From assembly GCA_004293675.1 (NCBI GenBank), contig READ01000018.1:102630-166629 (forward strand): a stretch of DNA of 64,000 nt, written 5' to 3'. The DNA is from Betaproteobacteria bacterium (GTDB taxonomy: Bacteria > Pseudomonadota > Gammaproteobacteria > Burkholderiales > Casimicrobiaceae). The notes under the pieces were generated by a model. The model was not told the DNA's origin. It did no database searches and worked only from the letters and a program-made list of their open reading frames with translations. Made by a program: the position numbers and the translations under genes. This document shows, one piece after another, positions 1 through 11,930 of this stretch (position 1 is the stretch's first letter; every line of letters begins with the position of its first letter).

Positions 1-390
1 GCCGTGACCGTCGGCATTCGTCTCGTCTTGAAGGCCTTCAAAGAGTTTTGTGTGCCCGCGCGCGCGAAGCTCGGCATGACCGAATTCGCGATGATCACTC
101 GCCTCAACGCTGCCGCCCAATTGCACGGTCATGGTGAACATACCGTAGCAGATGCCGAGCACCGGCACGCCTTGCGTGAACACGGCAGCGGGTGCGCGCA
201 GATCGTGCGCTTCATACGTGCTGGCGTGCGAGCCCGAGAGGATGATGCCTTCGGGGTTGTATTGACGGATGAATTCATCGCCTACATCGTTGGGATGCAA
301 TTCGCAATACACGCCCATTTCGCGAACACGACGCGCGATGAGCTGTGTGACCTGTGAACCGAAATCGAGAATGAGGATGCCGCGCGCCAT
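1..390 (-). CDS. guaA: GMP synthase (glutamine-hydrolysing), N-terminal part
   Basis: Runs off the left edge of the window; only the first 130 codons are present. GuaA converts XMP to GMP using glutamine-derived ammonia, the last step of de novo GMP synthesis. The protein starts [16 protein letters not shown], the typical opening of the class I glutamine amidotransferase domain. The nucleophile region [11 protein letters not shown] carries the expected catalytic cysteine, and the oxyanion-side motif IILSGSHAS is present. The ATG lies at 388-390. The gene is downstream of guaB (1172-2641) on the same strand with one small secreted-protein gene between them, so the two steps from IMP to GMP are encoded together. 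Identification is certain; the C-terminal ATP-pyrophosphatase domain lies outside the window. Confidence 0.96.
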   Translation of the reverse strand, partial: MARGILILDFGSQVTQLIARRVREMGVYCELHPNDVGDEFIRQYNPEGIILSGSHASTYEAHDLRAPAAVFTQGVPVLGICYGMFTMTVQLGGSVEASDHREFGHAELRARGHTKLFEGLQDETNADGHG

Positions 391-468
391 GGTGGGGTGG
401 GATGATTAGTTGATGATGAACTGAAACAGAATTTGTTGGCGCAATGGCCGCTGCTCTCGATCGATGCG

Positions 469-491
469 AAAGGGCCCGCTAGGGGCCCTTT
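469..491 (-). terminator. GC-rich hairpin after the DUF2059 gene
   Basis: A perfect 9-bp stem (AAAGGGCCC / GGGCCCTTT) with a 5-nt loop lies just downstream of the stop codon at 503. There is no clear U-run after it on the minus strand, so termination is plausible rather than certain. It separates the DUF2059 gene from guaA. Confidence 0.5.
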
Positions 492-502
492 GCTTAATCT
501 TG

Positions 503-1099
503 TTACTGCTTTTTCGCTGGCGGTGCTGCGCTGCCTGCCTTGTTCGGTGCCGCTGCTGCCGGTGCCTTCGGAGGATCGGGCAACTTAATATTTTCCTTTT
601 TGAGTGCAGCGTCCATGCGCTGATCCAAATCGGCACCCAGCGAATCAGCCCACTTCATCGCCGTTTGAAAAGTTTCGTTGTTGAGTTTGCCCTGGTTTGC
701 AAGCAATTTTTTGCCCACGGGGCTCTGGTAGAACTTCACTAAATCGGCAACCTCGGCGGCCGTAAACGCGTTGTGATAAACGAGCGTGACTTGTTCGATC
801 AGTCCACCGGGTACGTCAACTTTGGCAGCGAGTCCCGCAGCGATCGCATCGCGCATTACATCGAAACCCTTGTTAGGAAATTTAGCGTCGAGCTGCTTAA
901 TACCTCCCGCCATACTTTGCACGGAATTGAACGCGATTTGATCCGGGATCGCGCGCACACCGGTGGCTTCCAGAAGGGTTTTGATCCCAGCACGCTTTTC
1001 CGCGGAGAGTTCGCCGGTTTGTGCCGATACAAACGATGAGCTGAACAATGATCCGGCTGCCAACAAGGCAACCAACGAAGCTCGTGAGAATAATTTCAT
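503..1099 (-). CDS. DUF2059 domain secreted protein
   Basis: A 198-residue protein with an N-terminal signal peptide (MKLFSRASLVALLAAGSLF, cleavage probably near SFVSAQ). The body has the alpha-helical DUF2059 pattern, including LVKFYQSPVGKKLL near residue 120, a segment typical of the family. The tail is rich in Pro, Ala and Lys. The open frame extends upstream to 1144, but the ATG at 1097-1099 is preferred because it places the signal peptide at the N-terminus. The molecular role of DUF2059 proteins is unknown. The gene sits between guaB and guaA on the same strand; nothing in the sequence links it to purine metabolism beyond position. Confidence 0.85.
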   Translation of the reverse strand: MKLFSRASLVALLAAGSLFSSSFVSAQTGELSAEKRAGIKTLLEATGVRAIPDQIAFNSVQSMAGGIKQLDAKFPNKGFDVMRDAIAAGLAAKVDVPGGLIEQVTLVYHNAFTAAEVADLVKFYQSPVGKKLLANQGKLNNETFQTAMKWADSLGADLDQRMDAALKKENIKLPDPPKAPAAAAPNKAGSAAPPAKKQ

Positions 1100-1171
1100 G
1101 TAGTACTTTCTGATAGTTTGAGTTTGAGCGGAAGGCTCGTTCAACGTGCTACTAACGCGGGGGACAGCAGA

Positions 1172-2650
<1,479 letters not shown>

Positions 2651-2663
2651 TCACAAAACAAAG

Positions 2664-2669
2664 ATTATA
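2664..2669 (-). promoter_or_regulatory. -10 box of the guaB promoter
   Basis: Read on the minus strand this is a perfect TATAAT, 22 nt upstream of the guaB start codon. No good -35 hexamer is visible 16-18 nt further upstream, so the promoter may need an activator or be of extended type. The call rests only on consensus match and position. Confidence 0.5.
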
Positions 2670-2774
2670 CGCAGGCAGGACAGAGAAGGAATTCTGTCTG
2701 AACGGTGATGCCCGCCATGCGTTCGGCGTAGAGCACCTGCGGATTCTCGAGCACAAGTCAACCTTACCTGCACG

Positions 2775-2792
2775 CGCACGGCCCCCCGTGCG
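2775..2792 (-). terminator. Hairpin downstream of ppiD
   Basis: A 7-bp perfect stem (CGCACGG / CCGTGCG) with a CCCC loop in the ppiD-guaB gap, about 40 nt after the ppiD stop codon. There is no U-run. It may be the end of the ppiD transcript or a structure in the guaB upstream region. Confidence 0.35.
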
Positions 2793-2832
2793 AGCCAGTC
2801 CAATCAAATTTGAGCTAGGTTAGCCGTGTGGA

Positions 2833-4779
2833 CTAGCTCTTGGCTGGCGTGCTCGGCGCGTCGTTGCTTGCGGGCTTGGTTAAATTGCCAGCAGGACTGA
2901 TCACAACTTTGATCGAATCTTTCAACGCAGCCACGTAAGCGTTGCTCACGTCACCGGCCCCCTGGCTCGCGAGACGCTGACCAAGCGACTTGAGCTTTTC
3001 GCCCGTTGCCGCTTCTGGCTCGAGAATCTTGATAACGCGCACCACACTGTAACCACCCGTATCATTTGCGTTGCCGGTGTAGGCCGTGCCCTTGCTGACA
3101 TCAACGCTAAAGACTTGCTTGGCGAGTGCAGCGTTGACGCCGGGCAAACCGCCCTGGCGCAACAAGCGCTGTACCGGCGCGAAGACCAAGCCGGAGTCGA
3201 CGTTACTGGCCGCAGCCTTCAACTTGTCTGCCCCCTCTTTGGCCGCCATCTCAGATGCCGCGCGGCGCTGCAATTGCACAGAAATCTGCGCTTTCACGTC
3301 TTCAAATGGCCGAACCGCTGACGGTTTGTGTTCCAAGACGCGGGCAGAAATCAAACTGTTGCCACCAAGATCGATAGCCTCACTGTTTCTCTTGCTCGCG
3401 ATTGCGGCGGGTGAAAAAATCGTCTGCGCAAACTTTTGATTTCCTGCGGCGATTGCTTGAACCTGCGTACGGGTCATCCAATCAGTTTTTTTCACTTCGA
3501 GCTTGAGCTCTTCAGCCAACTTAGCGAAGCTATCGCCCTGTTCATACACTCGGTTTTGGAATTTTTCAGCGCTCTCGCCAAATAGTTTCGCAGCGCGCTG
3601 TTGCTTGACCTCGGTTTCAAGTTGCGATTTGACCTCGTCAAACGCGCGAATTCGCTCAGCCTTAACGTCAACTAAACGAATGACGTGAAAACCAAAATCT
3701 GTTTCGATCGGACCGCGAACCTCGCCAGCCTTCATCGCAAACACGGCCTCGTCAAACGCTTTGACCATTTGGCCGCGTCCAAAGAATCCCAGATCGCCGC
3801 CCTGCGCCGCCGAACCCGGATCTTTCGACTTTGCTTTTGCTAATTCTGCAAATTTCTCCGCCGAGCTTCCCGCTTGCTTCATCAACGACTCGGCTTCGGA
3901 TTTCATCGCGTCGCGAGAGTCGGGCTTTGGCTTGCCCTTGTCGTCCTTTTCTACGGCGAGCAAGATGTGGCTGGCGCGCCGCTCCTCGGGCGCTGAAAAC
4001 TCTTTAACCCGCTTGTCGTACTCAGCTTTCAACTCATCGGTGGACGCGCTGATTTGCGCATTAAATGCCGCTTGATTTAACTGAAGATACTCAATTTTCA
4101 CTTGCTCGGGCGCGCGATACGAGTCGGGTTTGGCGTCGTATTCCTCACGCACTTTCGCATCGGCGATCACAACCTTTGGCAAGTAGGCCTCCGCCGACAA
4201 CGTGGCAACTTGAACTTCGCGCGCCTGCTCGGTGAGCTGCTGATAGAGCGCCACCTGGCTGTTGGCTGCAAATGCTGAACGAGAAAGTGCATCTTGCAGT
4301 GGCTGCTGCCCGAGTTCGGCGCGAACACGCTGCTCATAACCCAGACGACTCAAGCCATTGGCTTTCAAAATTTCGTCGTAGCGCTGCTCAGAAAATTTCC
4401 CATCTTCCTGAAACGCGGCGACATCAAGAATGGTGCGTCTTAGCTGTGCGTCCGGCGCGGTAAGAGTAAGCGCAGTGGCCTTAGCCTGCAAAAGGCGTTG
4501 ATTGATCACCCCGTCAAGAACCTGCTGCTTAACCTCTGGGTTGTCAAACATTGCGGGGTCGAAATTTCGACCCAACATCTGCCGCATTTGGTCCTGTTGT
4601 CCACGCAATGCGTTTTCAAACTCTTGCGGGGTTACCGGTTGTCCGCCCACGGTGGCTAAGTTTTTCTCATTGCCAATATCTCGAACGTAACTATCGACGC
4701 CAACAAAAGCAAAGGGAAGCACCATGAACGCCAAGAGGATTTGAACGAAGCGCTTATTTTTGTAGACGAAATCAAACAT
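2833..4779 (-). CDS. ppiD: PpiD-type periplasmic peptidyl-prolyl isomerase / chaperone
   Basis: 648 residues. PpiD is a membrane-anchored periplasmic folding factor next to the Sec translocon. The sequence shows a short cytoplasmic N-terminus (MFDFVYKNKRF), one transmembrane helix at about residues 11-32, an SurA-like N-terminal chaperone region, and a parvulin PPIase domain at about residues 265-380 (ASHILLAVEKD, GGDLGFFGRGQMV, GFHVIRLVD). A long C-terminal chaperone segment follows. The frame also opens at a TTG (4783-4785), but the ATG at 4777-4779 gives the conserved start. Its position next to the tRNAs, hupB and lon is the usual arrangement in betaproteobacteria. Confidence 0.95.
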   Translation of the reverse strand: MFDFVYKNKRFVQILLAFMVLPFAFVGVDSYVRDIGNEKNLATVGGQPVTPQEFENALRGQQDQMRQMLGRNFDPAMFDNPEVKQQVLDGVINQRLLQAKATALTLTAPDAQLRRTILDVAAFQEDGKFSEQRYDEILKANGLSRLGYEQRVRAELGQQPLQDALSRSAFAANSQVALYQQLTEQAREVQVATLSAEAYLPKVVIADAKVREEYDAKPDSYRAPEQVKIEYLQLNQAAFNAQISASTDELKAEYDKRVKEFSAPEERRASHILLAVEKDDKGKPKPDSRDAMKSEAESLMKQAGSSAEKFAELAKAKSKDPGSAAQGGDLGFFGRGQMVKAFDEAVFAMKAGEVRGPIETDFGFHVIRLVDVKAERIRAFDEVKSQLETEVKQQRAAKLFGESAEKFQNRVYEQGDSFAKLAEELKLEVKKTDWMTRTQVQAIAAGNQKFAQTIFSPAAIASKRNSEAIDLGGNSLISARVLEHKPSAVRPFEDVKAQISVQLQRRAASEMAAKEGADKLKAAASNVDSGLVFAPVQRLLRQGGLPGVNAALAKQVFSVDVSKGTAYTGNANDTGGYSVVRVIKILEPEAATGEKLKSLGQRLASQGAGDVSNAYVAALKDSIKVVISPAGNLTKPASNDAPSTPAKS

Positions 4780-4865
4780 AATCAACTTACCTGAGGATGT
4801 TGCACGGCTCGGGACGGACTGAGCGAGTGCAAAGCAAGAAAAGCACTAGGTTAAAAAAGCAAAAA

Positions 4866-4883
4866 GGCGAACAATTGTTCGCC
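4866..4883 (-). terminator. Rho-independent terminator after the tRNA pair
   Basis: A 7-bp perfect stem GGCGAAC / GTTCGCC with an AATT loop, flanked by A-runs on the left and T-runs on the right, so it can terminate transcription from either side. It lies directly after tRNA-Asp on the minus strand and upstream of ppiD. Confidence 0.8.
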
Positions 4884-4897
4884 TTTTTTGGAATTGG

Positions 4898-4974
4898 TGG
4901 CGGAGTGGACGGGGCTCGAACCCGCGACCCCCGGCGTGACAGGCCGGTATTCTAACCAACTGAACTACCACTCC
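4898..4974 (-). tRNA. tRNA-Asp (GTC)
   Basis: 77 nt including an encoded CCA end. The acceptor stem is GGAGTGG / CCACTCC with discriminator G. The anticodon loop reads CTGTCAC (anticodon GTC) and the T-arm contains GGTTCGA. It follows tRNA-Val by 49 nt on the same strand. Confidence 0.97.
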
Positions 4975-5023
4975 GCAGTTTTAGTATCAACAACCTTTTC
5001 AGGCAGCTAATTATAACGTTACT

Positions 5024-5099
5024 TGGTGGGTGCTGAGGGGATCGAACCCCCGACATTCGCCTTGTAAGGGCGACGCTCTACCAGCTGAGCTAAGCACCC
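5024..5099 (-). tRNA. tRNA-Val (TAC)
   Basis: 76 nt including an encoded CCA end. The acceptor stem is GGGTGCT / AGCACCC with discriminator A. The anticodon loop CTTACAA gives anticodon TAC. The D-arm (TAGCTCAGCTGGTAGAGC) and T-arm (GGTTCGA) are canonical. Probably co-transcribed with tRNA-Asp. Confidence 0.97.
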
Positions 5100-5186
5100 G
5101 TCTTGCTCGTCAATCAAGGTAAGTCGATTGACGATTCAGACTTCGTCTTGGATCGCAAATTTCTTCACATCACCAAGACAAGCCCG

Positions 5187-5459
5187 CTAGTTTATCGCAT
5201 CTTTCAATGCTTTGCCAGAGCGGAACTTCGGAACCTTAGCAGCCTTGATTTTGATTGACTGTCCGGTGCGTGGATTGCGACCCGTGCGAGCCGTACGTTT
5301 GCCAACGTAGAAGCTACCGAATCCAACCAGCGTAACGATTTCGCCTTTTTTCATGGCTGCGGTAATAGCCCGCAATGTTGAATCAAGAGCGCGGCCTGCC
5401 GCCGCTTTGGATACATCCGAGGCCTTGGCGATGCTCTCGATGAGTTCTGCTTTATTCAT
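5187..5459 (-). CDS. hupB: HU-type nucleoid DNA-binding protein
   Basis: 90 residues, the standard length. HU is a dimeric histone-like protein that bends DNA non-specifically. [19 protein letters not shown] at the N-terminus, [18 protein letters not shown] in the beta-arm region (with the intercalating NP proline) and the C-terminal [16 protein letters not shown] are all diagnostic. It lies downstream of lon on the same strand, the standard betaproteobacterial and gammaproteobacterial order, and has its own good promoter candidate at 5526-5554. Confidence 0.97.
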   Translation of the reverse strand: MNKAELIESIAKASDVSKAAAGRALDSTLRAITAAMKKGEIVTLVGFGSFYVGKRTARTGRNPRTGQSIKIKAAKVPKFRSGKALKDAIN

Positions 5460-5525
5460 TACTACTGTCCCCTTTCGCCGATTAATTGACTTGAAGAAAA
5501 TGTATGGGAGCTAGCGTTTTCGCGT

Positions 5526-5554
5526 GTTACACGAAGACGATAGTTTGTTTTCAA
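5526..5554 (-). promoter_or_regulatory. Candidate sigma-70 promoter of hupB
   Basis: On the minus strand, a -35 hexamer TTGAAA (5549-5554) and a -10 hexamer TGTAAC (5526-5531) are 17 nt apart, about 70 nt upstream of the hupB ATG and downstream of the lon stop. The -35 matches 5 of 6 and the -10 matches 4 of 6 consensus bases. Confidence 0.5.
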
Positions 5555-5597
5555 CTCGAGAGTTTACTACGAACTCAGGTTGGAATGCGAGTCCAGA

Positions 5598-7997
5598 TCA
5601 GTGCTTAACCACGGCATCAGTTGCTTTGGACTGTTCCGCAGCACGCGTCGGCGCGGCTGAATCGTCATCCGCCAAAGGCGTGGGCGACGACTCCAGAGCG
5701 TGAGCGAGCACCTCGTCGATCCAGCGCACTGGCACGATTTCCAGAACATTTTTCACGTTGTCTGGAATCTCGGCTAAGTCCTTCACGTTGGGGGCAGGAA
5801 TGAGCACTTTCGTGAGGCCACCGCGGTGAGCGGCGAGCAGTTTTTCCTTTAGTCCGCCGATCGGCAAAACCTCCCCGCGAAGGGTGATTTCGCCAGTCAT
5901 ACCTACCGAGCTGAGCACTGGGATGCCGGTTAGCGCGGACACAATAGCCGTAGTGATCGCAATGCCAGCGCTCGGCCCATCCTTGGGAACCGCGCCCTCT
6001 GGAAAATGCAAATGCAAATCGTGTTTTTCGTAAAAATCCGCGCGAATTCCCAAGCGTTTCGCGCGGGCGCGGACAACCGAGACGGCAGCAGCCACCGACT
6101 CTTGCATCACGTCGCCGAGCTTGCCGGTGTGCCTCACGCCGCCTTTTCCAGCTAGCGCAACCGCCTCTACCGTTAACAAATCGCCGCCGACCTCGGTCCA
6201 TGCCAAGCCGGCCACTTGCCCCACTTGGTTCGTCTTCTCAGCCAGTCCAAAGGTGAACTTTTGCACCCCCAGAAACTCCGCTAAATTCTCTCCGGAGACG
6301 ATGACTTTGCCCAAGCCTTTTTCAGTCAGCGCGCGCTTGATTGTCTTGCGGCAGAGCTTTGAGATTTCACGTTCGAGCGATCGGACACCAGCTTCGCGCG
6401 TGTAGTATCGAACGATGTCACGAAGCGCCGATTCGGTGATTTCGATTTCGTTCGTTTTCACGCCATTGTTTTTGATCTGTTTGGGGATCAAATACTTTTG
6501 GGCAATGTGGACTTTTTCATCTTCGGTGTACCCAGCTAAGCGAATAATTTCCATCCTGTCGAGCAGTGGTGCCGGCAGGTTAAAGCTGTTAGCGGTCGCC
6601 ACAAACATGACGTCCGAAAGATCAAAATCTACCTCGGCGTAATGGTCAGAAAAAGTGTGATTCTGCTCGGGATCAAGCACTTCGAGAAGGGCTGAGGCGG
6701 GATCACCGCGGAAGTCCTGCCCCATCTTGTCAATTTCATCGAGCAAGAAGAGCGGATTGCGAACGCCCACTTTCGTGAGGTTTTGCAACACTTTGCCGGG
6801 CAGCGAACCGATGTAGGTGCGACGATGTCCGCGAATCTCGGATTCGTCACGCACGCCGCCCAAAGACATGCGAACGTACTTGCGGTTGGTCGCACGCGCG
6901 ATGGATTGTCCGAGCGATGTTTTGCCAACGCCAGGTGGCCCTACGAGGCAAAGTATGGGGGCTTTAACCTTGTCTACGCGTTGATGGACCGCAAGGTATT
7001 CGGTGATCCGTTCTTTGACTTTTTCGAGCCCGTAGTGATCGGCTTCCAGCACCTCGATCGCACGCGACAAGTCTTTAGAAACTTTACTCTTTTTCTTCCA
7101 AGGCAAACCGCTCAAAACATCAAGGTAGTTTCGAACAACCGTAGCCTCGGCTGACATGGGCGACATCATCTTGAGTTTTTTGAGCTCGGCGTTGGCTTTT
7201 TCGAGCGCCTCTTTGCTCATTCCAGATGCTTTGATCTTCTTGGAAAGCTCTTCGATCTCGGCTTGGTCCTCGCCGTCGCCGAGCTCCTTTTGAATCGCTT
7301 TGACCTGCTCGTTGAGGTAGTACTCGCGCTGACTCTTTTCCATCTGACGCTTGACGCGACCACGGATGCGCTTTTCGACTTGCAGTATGTCGATTTCTGC
7401 TTCGATCAAACCCATCAAGTGCTCAATGCGCTTGCCAACGAGCGGAAGCTCCAAAACCTCTTGCTTTTGTTCGAGCTTGAGCGGTAAGTGAGCGGCGATC
7501 GAATCGGCCAAACGCCCACCGTCGTCGATGCCGTTCATCGACGTCAAAATCTCGGCAGGAATCTTTTTGTTGAGCTTTACAAATTGATCGAAGTTGGCGA
7601 GCAACGCACGCCGGAGCGCTTCGACCTCGGCGCCGTCATCATCATCAGCGGGTATCGGTACCGCTGTCGCCGAGTAGAACTCACCCTCGTTATTCGGGTC
7701 GGTGATGCGCGCACGGTGAAGCCCTTCAACCAGCACCTTGACCGTGCCGTCAGGCAGTTTGAGCATTTGCAGCACTGTTGCCACGCAACCGACTTGATGC
7801 AAATCTTCTGGCGTGGGATCGTCCTTAGTTGCCGTCTTTTGTGCGATAAGCAGGATGTGCTTCCCGCTCTCCATCGCGACTTCAAGCGCTTTAATGGACT
7901 TGGGGCGTCCCACGAAAAGCGGTATCACCATGTGCGGAAACACCACCACGTCGCGTAGCGGCAACAATGGGTAAGTCAAGGCTTCGTCAGTACTCAT
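5598..7997 (-). CDS. lon: ATP-dependent protease Lon
   Basis: 799 residues, full length. Lon is a cytoplasmic AAA+ serine protease that degrades misfolded and regulatory proteins. The N-terminal substrate domain begins [15 protein letters not shown]. The AAA+ module has Walker [10 protein letters not shown] and Walker [12 protein letters not shown]. The C-terminal protease domain has the catalytic serine in [10 protein letters not shown] and the catalytic lysine in [14 protein letters not shown]. It lies in the usual clpX-lon-hupB order on one strand, 57 nt after clpX. No convincing heat-shock promoter is visible in that short gap. Confidence 0.98.
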   Translation of the reverse strand: MSTDEALTYPLLPLRDVVVFPHMVIPLFVGRPKSIKALEVAMESGKHILLIAQKTATKDDPTPEDLHQVGCVATVLQMLKLPDGTVKVLVEGLHRARITDPNNEGEFYSATAVPIPADDDDGAEVEALRRALLANFDQFVKLNKKIPAEILTSMNGIDDGGRLADSIAAHLPLKLEQKQEVLELPLVGKRIEHLMGLIEAEIDILQVEKRIRGRVKRQMEKSQREYYLNEQVKAIQKELGDGEDQAEIEELSKKIKASGMSKEALEKANAELKKLKMMSPMSAEATVVRNYLDVLSGLPWKKKSKVSKDLSRAIEVLEADHYGLEKVKERITEYLAVHQRVDKVKAPILCLVGPPGVGKTSLGQSIARATNRKYVRMSLGGVRDESEIRGHRRTYIGSLPGKVLQNLTKVGVRNPLFLLDEIDKMGQDFRGDPASALLEVLDPEQNHTFSDHYAEVDFDLSDVMFVATANSFNLPAPLLDRMEIIRLAGYTEDEKVHIAQKYLIPKQIKNNGVKTNEIEITESALRDIVRYYTREAGVRSLEREISKLCRKTIKRALTEKGLGKVIVSGENLAEFLGVQKFTFGLAEKTNQVGQVAGLAWTEVGGDLLTVEAVALAGKGGVRHTGKLGDVMQESVAAAVSVVRARAKRLGIRADFYEKHDLHLHFPEGAVPKDGPSAGIAITTAIVSALTGIPVLSSVGMTGEITLRGEVLPIGGLKEKLLAAHRGGLTKVLIPAPNVKDLAEIPDNVKNVLEIVPVRWIDEVLAHALESSPTPLADDDSAAPTRAAEQSKATDAVVKH

Positions 7998-8054
7998 AAA
8001 AATCCGTTCTATTGGTCACGCGCGGTAGGGCGCATTGACACGAAACTACCCGCA

Positions 8055-9311
8055 TCAGGCAGCTTTGCTCGGTTCCGCAAAAATCAAGAGCGGTTGACCG
8101 TCCTTTTCAACCATATTTTCATCAATCACGACGCGTTGCAGGTTGCTAGAGGACGGCAGATCGTACATCGTGTCTAACAGCATGCCCTCAACGATTGAGC
8201 GCAAACCGCGGGCACCGGTGCGCCGCTTGATCGCCCTGCGTGCGATCGCCGCAAGCGCGCTTTCACGCACTTCGAGATCGACGCCCTCCATCCTGAACAT
8301 CTTTTGATATTGCTTGATGAGCGCATTTTTGGGGGTGACCAAAATATCAATCAATGCGGATTCGTCGAGCTCATCGAGTGTGGCGACAACCGCTAAGCGA
8401 CCGACCAACTCGGGAATCAATCCGAAACGAATCAGATCATCCGGCTCTGTATCGCGAAGCAACATACTGATCGTGCTTCGATCATCGGGCGAAACCATTT
8501 CAGCACCAAACCCGATCCCTGTTTTTGCCGAGCGTTGGCGAATGATGCGATCAAGCCCCTCAAACGCGCCGCCAACAATGAACAAAATGTTCGCGGTGTT
8601 GACTGTCACGAACTCTTGGTTCGGGTGTTTGCGACCGCCCTGCGGCGGGACAGAGGCCATGGTTCCCTCGATGAGTTTCAGAAGCGCCTGCTGTACGCCT
8701 TCGCCCGACACATCACGTGTAATCGACGGGTTTTCGCCTTTGCGAGAAATTTTGTCAATTTCATCGATATAGACGATTCCGCGCTGCGCCCGCTCCACGT
8801 CGTAGTCGCAAGTTTGAAGCAACTTTTGAATGATGTTTTCAACATCTTCCCCGACGTAACCCGCCTCAGTTAAGGTCGTCGCATCGGCGATTACGAAAGG
8901 TACATCGAGCAATTTCGCAAGCGTTTGGGCTAGAAGCGTTTTGCCAGAACCAGTCGGACCGACCAGCAAAATGTTGCTCTTTGAGAGCTCGATGTCGTCA
9001 GACTTTTGATTCGAATCAATTCGACGGTAGTGGTTGTAGACCGCCACAGCGAGAATTTTTTTCGCTGATTCTTGGCCAATCACGTACTGATCGAGTCGAT
9101 TGCGAATCTCGTGCGGCGTGGGCAGCGAACGGCTCGCCGACTTATCGTTGGAATCGGCTTGAACCTCTTCCTTGATGATGTCGTTGCACAAATCAATGCA
9201 TTCGTCGCAGATAAAGACCGATGGCCCTGCGATGAGCTTTCTAACTTCATGCTGACTTTTGCCGCAGAAAGAGCAGTACAACAACTTGTCGCTAGCAGAT
9301 TTCTCCGCCAT
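8055..9311 (-). CDS. clpX: ATP-dependent unfoldase ClpX
   Basis: 418 residues. ClpX is the hexameric AAA+ unfoldase that feeds substrates to ClpP. The N-terminal zinc-binding domain has CSFCGKSQ and CDECIDLC. The AAA+ domain has Walker [13 protein letters not shown], Walker [11 protein letters not shown], and the loop [10 protein letters not shown]. The frame opens further upstream at 9350, but the ATG at 9309-9311 matches the family start and has AAAGGA 6 nt upstream. clpP lies 200 bp upstream on the same strand. Confidence 0.98.
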   Translation of the reverse strand: MAEKSASDKLLYCSFCGKSQHEVRKLIAGPSVFICDECIDLCNDIIKEEVQADSNDKSASRSLPTPHEIRNRLDQYVIGQESAKKILAVAVYNHYRRIDSNQKSDDIELSKSNILLVGPTGSGKTLLAQTLAKLLDVPFVIADATTLTEAGYVGEDVENIIQKLLQTCDYDVERAQRGIVYIDEIDKISRKGENPSITRDVSGEGVQQALLKLIEGTMASVPPQGGRKHPNQEFVTVNTANILFIVGGAFEGLDRIIRQRSAKTGIGFGAEMVSPDDRSTISMLLRDTEPDDLIRFGLIPELVGRLAVVATLDELDESALIDILVTPKNALIKQYQKMFRMEGVDLEVRESALAAIARRAIKRRTGARGLRSIVEGMLLDTMYDLPSSSNLQRVVIDENMVEKDGQPLLIFAEPSKAA

Positions 9312-9512
9312 GGAAATCCTTTCGCGCAAGCTAGTAATGCCGCGCTTCAATCAATGGAACTCGTGTCAGTGTAGCGCGAATTCGCGCACGGCATTTCCCA
9401 GCGGAACGCCGTCCGCAAAGCACGGATTCACGAAACGGAAATAGGATGCGCCAACAGTGCGGCTGTGCGGCGCGCACAATGGACTAAAAGTCCCCGTACG
9501 GCCAGCCGTCAA

Positions 9513-10169
9513 TTACGCAGTTACGACGTCAGAACGGAGCCCCAACACACGATCAATCATGCCGAATTCGTGTGCTTCCTGAGCGGTCATGAAGTTATCG
9601 CGATCCGACGCACGGTCCACATCTTCGACGCTCTTTCCGGTGAAATCAGCCATGTGCTCGTTGTAGCGCTTCTTCAAACGAACGATGTAGTTGGCGTGAC
9701 GCTCGATGTCGCTGACCTGTCCAGAAAATCCGCCCGATGGCTGGTGAATCATGACCGTTGAGTTGGGCAATGCGAATCGCTTGCCTTTGGTTCCAGAGGC
9801 GAGCAAAAAAGCGCCCATCGACGCAGCCATGCCCACACAAAGCGTGCTCACGTCGGGTTTGATGAAGCGCATCGTGTCGAAAATGGCCATGCCCGCCGAC
9901 ACGGAACCGCCCGGCGAGTTGATGTAGAAACTGATGTCTTTGTCAGGATTTTCGGATTCGAGAAACAGCAGCTGCGCAACGATTAAATTTGCCGTTTCGT
10001 CGGTTACCGGTCCCACGAGAAAGATGACGCGCTCTTTGAGAAGGCGGGAATAGATGTCAAAAGCTCGCTCGCCACGTCCGCTCTGCTCGATGACCATCGG
10101 CACCAGCCCCAGCCCTTGCGGCGCTGCGTTATCGGGCTGGTTAGCAAAAGGAGATGTCCAAAATGACAT
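9513..10169 (-). CDS. clpP: ClpP protease subunit
   Basis: 218 residues. ClpP forms the barrel-shaped serine protease used with ClpX. The catalytic serine is in [14 protein letters not shown], the histidine in MIHQPSGG, and the aspartate lies in the DRDNFM segment. An N-terminal region of about 20 residues precedes the conserved [21 protein letters not shown] block and may be a propeptide. It lies between tig and clpX in the standard order. Confidence 0.98.
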   Translation of the reverse strand: MSFWTSPFANQPDNAAPQGLGLVPMVIEQSGRGERAFDIYSRLLKERVIFLVGPVTDETANLIVAQLLFLESENPDKDISFYINSPGGSVSAGMAIFDTMRFIKPDVSTLCVGMAASMGAFLLASGTKGKRFALPNSTVMIHQPSGGFSGQVSDIERHANYIVRLKKRYNEHMADFTGKSVEDVDRASDRDNFMTAQEAHEFGMIDRVLGLRSDVVTA

Positions 10170-10298
10170 GGCGGTGCTTTCTTAAGTGATCGTTAGCAAG
10201 GACGTTGGGGCAATCTCGATAACTTCAACACCATTGACTATGGCGTCGTTGCAAGGCGGGCGGCAAGGTGGTTGCTAGCCCGCACTGCGATTGACTCG

Positions 10299-11609
10299 CT
10301 AAGCGGCTTGTTGGCCGATCAATTCCGTAAACGGAACGGCTTTGTCGGTCACTTTTCCATTGGAGACCACGTAGTCCACAACGTTTTGCTCGAGCGCAAT
10401 GGCTTCGAATTCCGACAAGCGGCGCGCGTCTTGGTAATACCACGCAACGACTTGCTCGGGTTTTTCGTAGCTTTGGGCTTGCTCGTTGAGTAGCGCGCGC
10501 ACTTGCTCGGGCGTGGCTTGAAGTTTCTGCTCACGTACGAGCTCGCCAACGATGAGCCCCATGGCAACGCGCTCGGTTGCGGCGGGCTCAAACGTGGAAG
10601 GAGACACGTTTGCGCTGTCGCCCTTGGCGCCACGCGAACGCATTTCCTCAGCGGCAGCTTGCGCCATGCGCTGCGCCTCGGCGGCGATGAGCGACTTCGG
10701 AATCTCAACGTTAGCCTGAGCACGAAGCGCTTTGAACACTTGATCGCGCAGCGCTTGGAATACGCGGCGTTTGCGCTCGAGCTCTAGGTTCGAACGAACC
10801 TCGGCGCGAAGCGTAACGAGCTCACCTGATGCAACGCCAAACGCCTTGGCAAACTCAGCATCGACAGCGGGCAGGATAGGCGCGGAAACATCTTTGGCCG
10901 TCAGGGTGAAGGTTGCAGTTTTTCCAGCCACATCGGCACCAAAGTAGTCAGCGGGAAACGCCAAATCAAAGACGCGCGTTTCGCCCTTTTTGAGGCCGTT
11001 GGCCGCCGCTTCGAACTCTGGCAACATGCGGCGCTCGCCCAGCACCATGGCGAAATCTTTTGCCGAACCGCCCTCAAAAGCGAGCCCGTCCACAACGCCC
11101 GTAAAGTCAACGATCAAGCGGTCACCGTCGACGCTTGCGCCGTCTTTAGCTTCATAGCGAACACGCTGTTTGCGAAGCGTTTCGATCGTGCGATCAACGT
11201 CAGCCTCAGTGATTTCAACGACGGGGCGCTCTACCGCGAGATCCGAAGCTGCTCCGAATTTGATTTCGGGGAACACTTCGAACGTGGCTGTGAATTGAAA
11301 GTTGTTTGGATCCGTTGCATCGCCCTTGGGCTCAATGCGCGGATAGCCTGCAACGCGAAGTTCGTTGGCGTCGACGGTATCGCCAAAGCTCTTGTTGACT
11401 TGGTCTTGAATCACTTCGGAGCGCACTTGCGGACCGTAGGTGCTCGCGACCATTTTCATCGGAACCTTACCGGGACGGAACCCGGCCATCTTCACCGTGC
11501 GCGCTAGGCGCTTGAGACGGGTGTCGGTTTCAGATTCGACCGCAGCGATCGGGATGTGCATCGTAAAACGCCGCTCGAGACTGCTAACCTGTTCAATCGT
11601 GGTGGACAT
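10299..11609 (-). CDS. tig: Trigger factor chaperone
   Basis: 436 residues. Trigger factor binds the ribosome near the exit tunnel and holds nascent chains. The ribosome-binding signature GFRPGKVPMKM is near residue 45. The FKBP-like PPIase domain (VDFTGVVDGLAFEGGSAK, PEFEAAANGLKKGETR) spans about residues 150-245, followed by the helical C-terminal chaperone region. The ATG at 11607-11609 is preferred over an upstream in-frame TTG at 11613-11615; AGGAA lies 7 nt upstream. First gene of the tig-clpP-clpX-lon series. Confidence 0.97.
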   Translation of the reverse strand: MSTTIEQVSSLERRFTMHIPIAAVESETDTRLKRLARTVKMAGFRPGKVPMKMVASTYGPQVRSEVIQDQVNKSFGDTVDANELRVAGYPRIEPKGDATDPNNFQFTATFEVFPEIKFGAASDLAVERPVVEITEADVDRTIETLRKQRVRYEAKDGASVDGDRLIVDFTGVVDGLAFEGGSAKDFAMVLGERRMLPEFEAAANGLKKGETRVFDLAFPADYFGADVAGKTATFTLTAKDVSAPILPAVDAEFAKAFGVASGELVTLRAEVRSNLELERKRRVFQALRDQVFKALRAQANVEIPKSLIAAEAQRMAQAAAEEMRSRGAKGDSANVSPSTFEPAATERVAMGLIVGELVREQKLQATPEQVRALLNEQAQSYEKPEQVVAWYYQDARRLSEFEAIALEQNVVDYVVSNGKVTDKAVPFTELIGQQAA

Positions 11610-11740
11610 ACTCAAATTCCTGCGCGCTCTGTCAATGCAGAGCGCTCGTGTGGGTTTTCTGATAATCGCAACGCTCGCCGGTTTTCACCGGTGTTGGCGC
11701 GGCTGTGGGGCCAGCGCTAACATCGAAGCGTGCTAAAAAA

Positions 11741-11825
11741 TGGTGCGAATGAAGGGACTCGAACCCCCACGCCTTGCGGCGCTGGAACCTAAATCCAGTG
11801 CGTCTACCAATTCCGCCACATTCGC
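11741..11825 (-). tRNA. tRNA-Leu (TAG)
   Basis: 85 nt including CCA, with the long variable arm expected of class II tRNAs. The acceptor stem is GCGAATG / CATTCGC with discriminator A, and the anticodon loop TTTAGGT gives anticodon TAG. It lies upstream of tig and divergent from hpnC. Confidence 0.97.
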
Positions 11826-11930
11826 ATAACCTTCAATTATAGCTTCGTGGCGTCCATCGAGCATGGGAACGACGAACTTTCCCGTGGACACGCCCGCTGA
11901 GCCTGGCGTTTGCAGAAACTAGACCCCGCC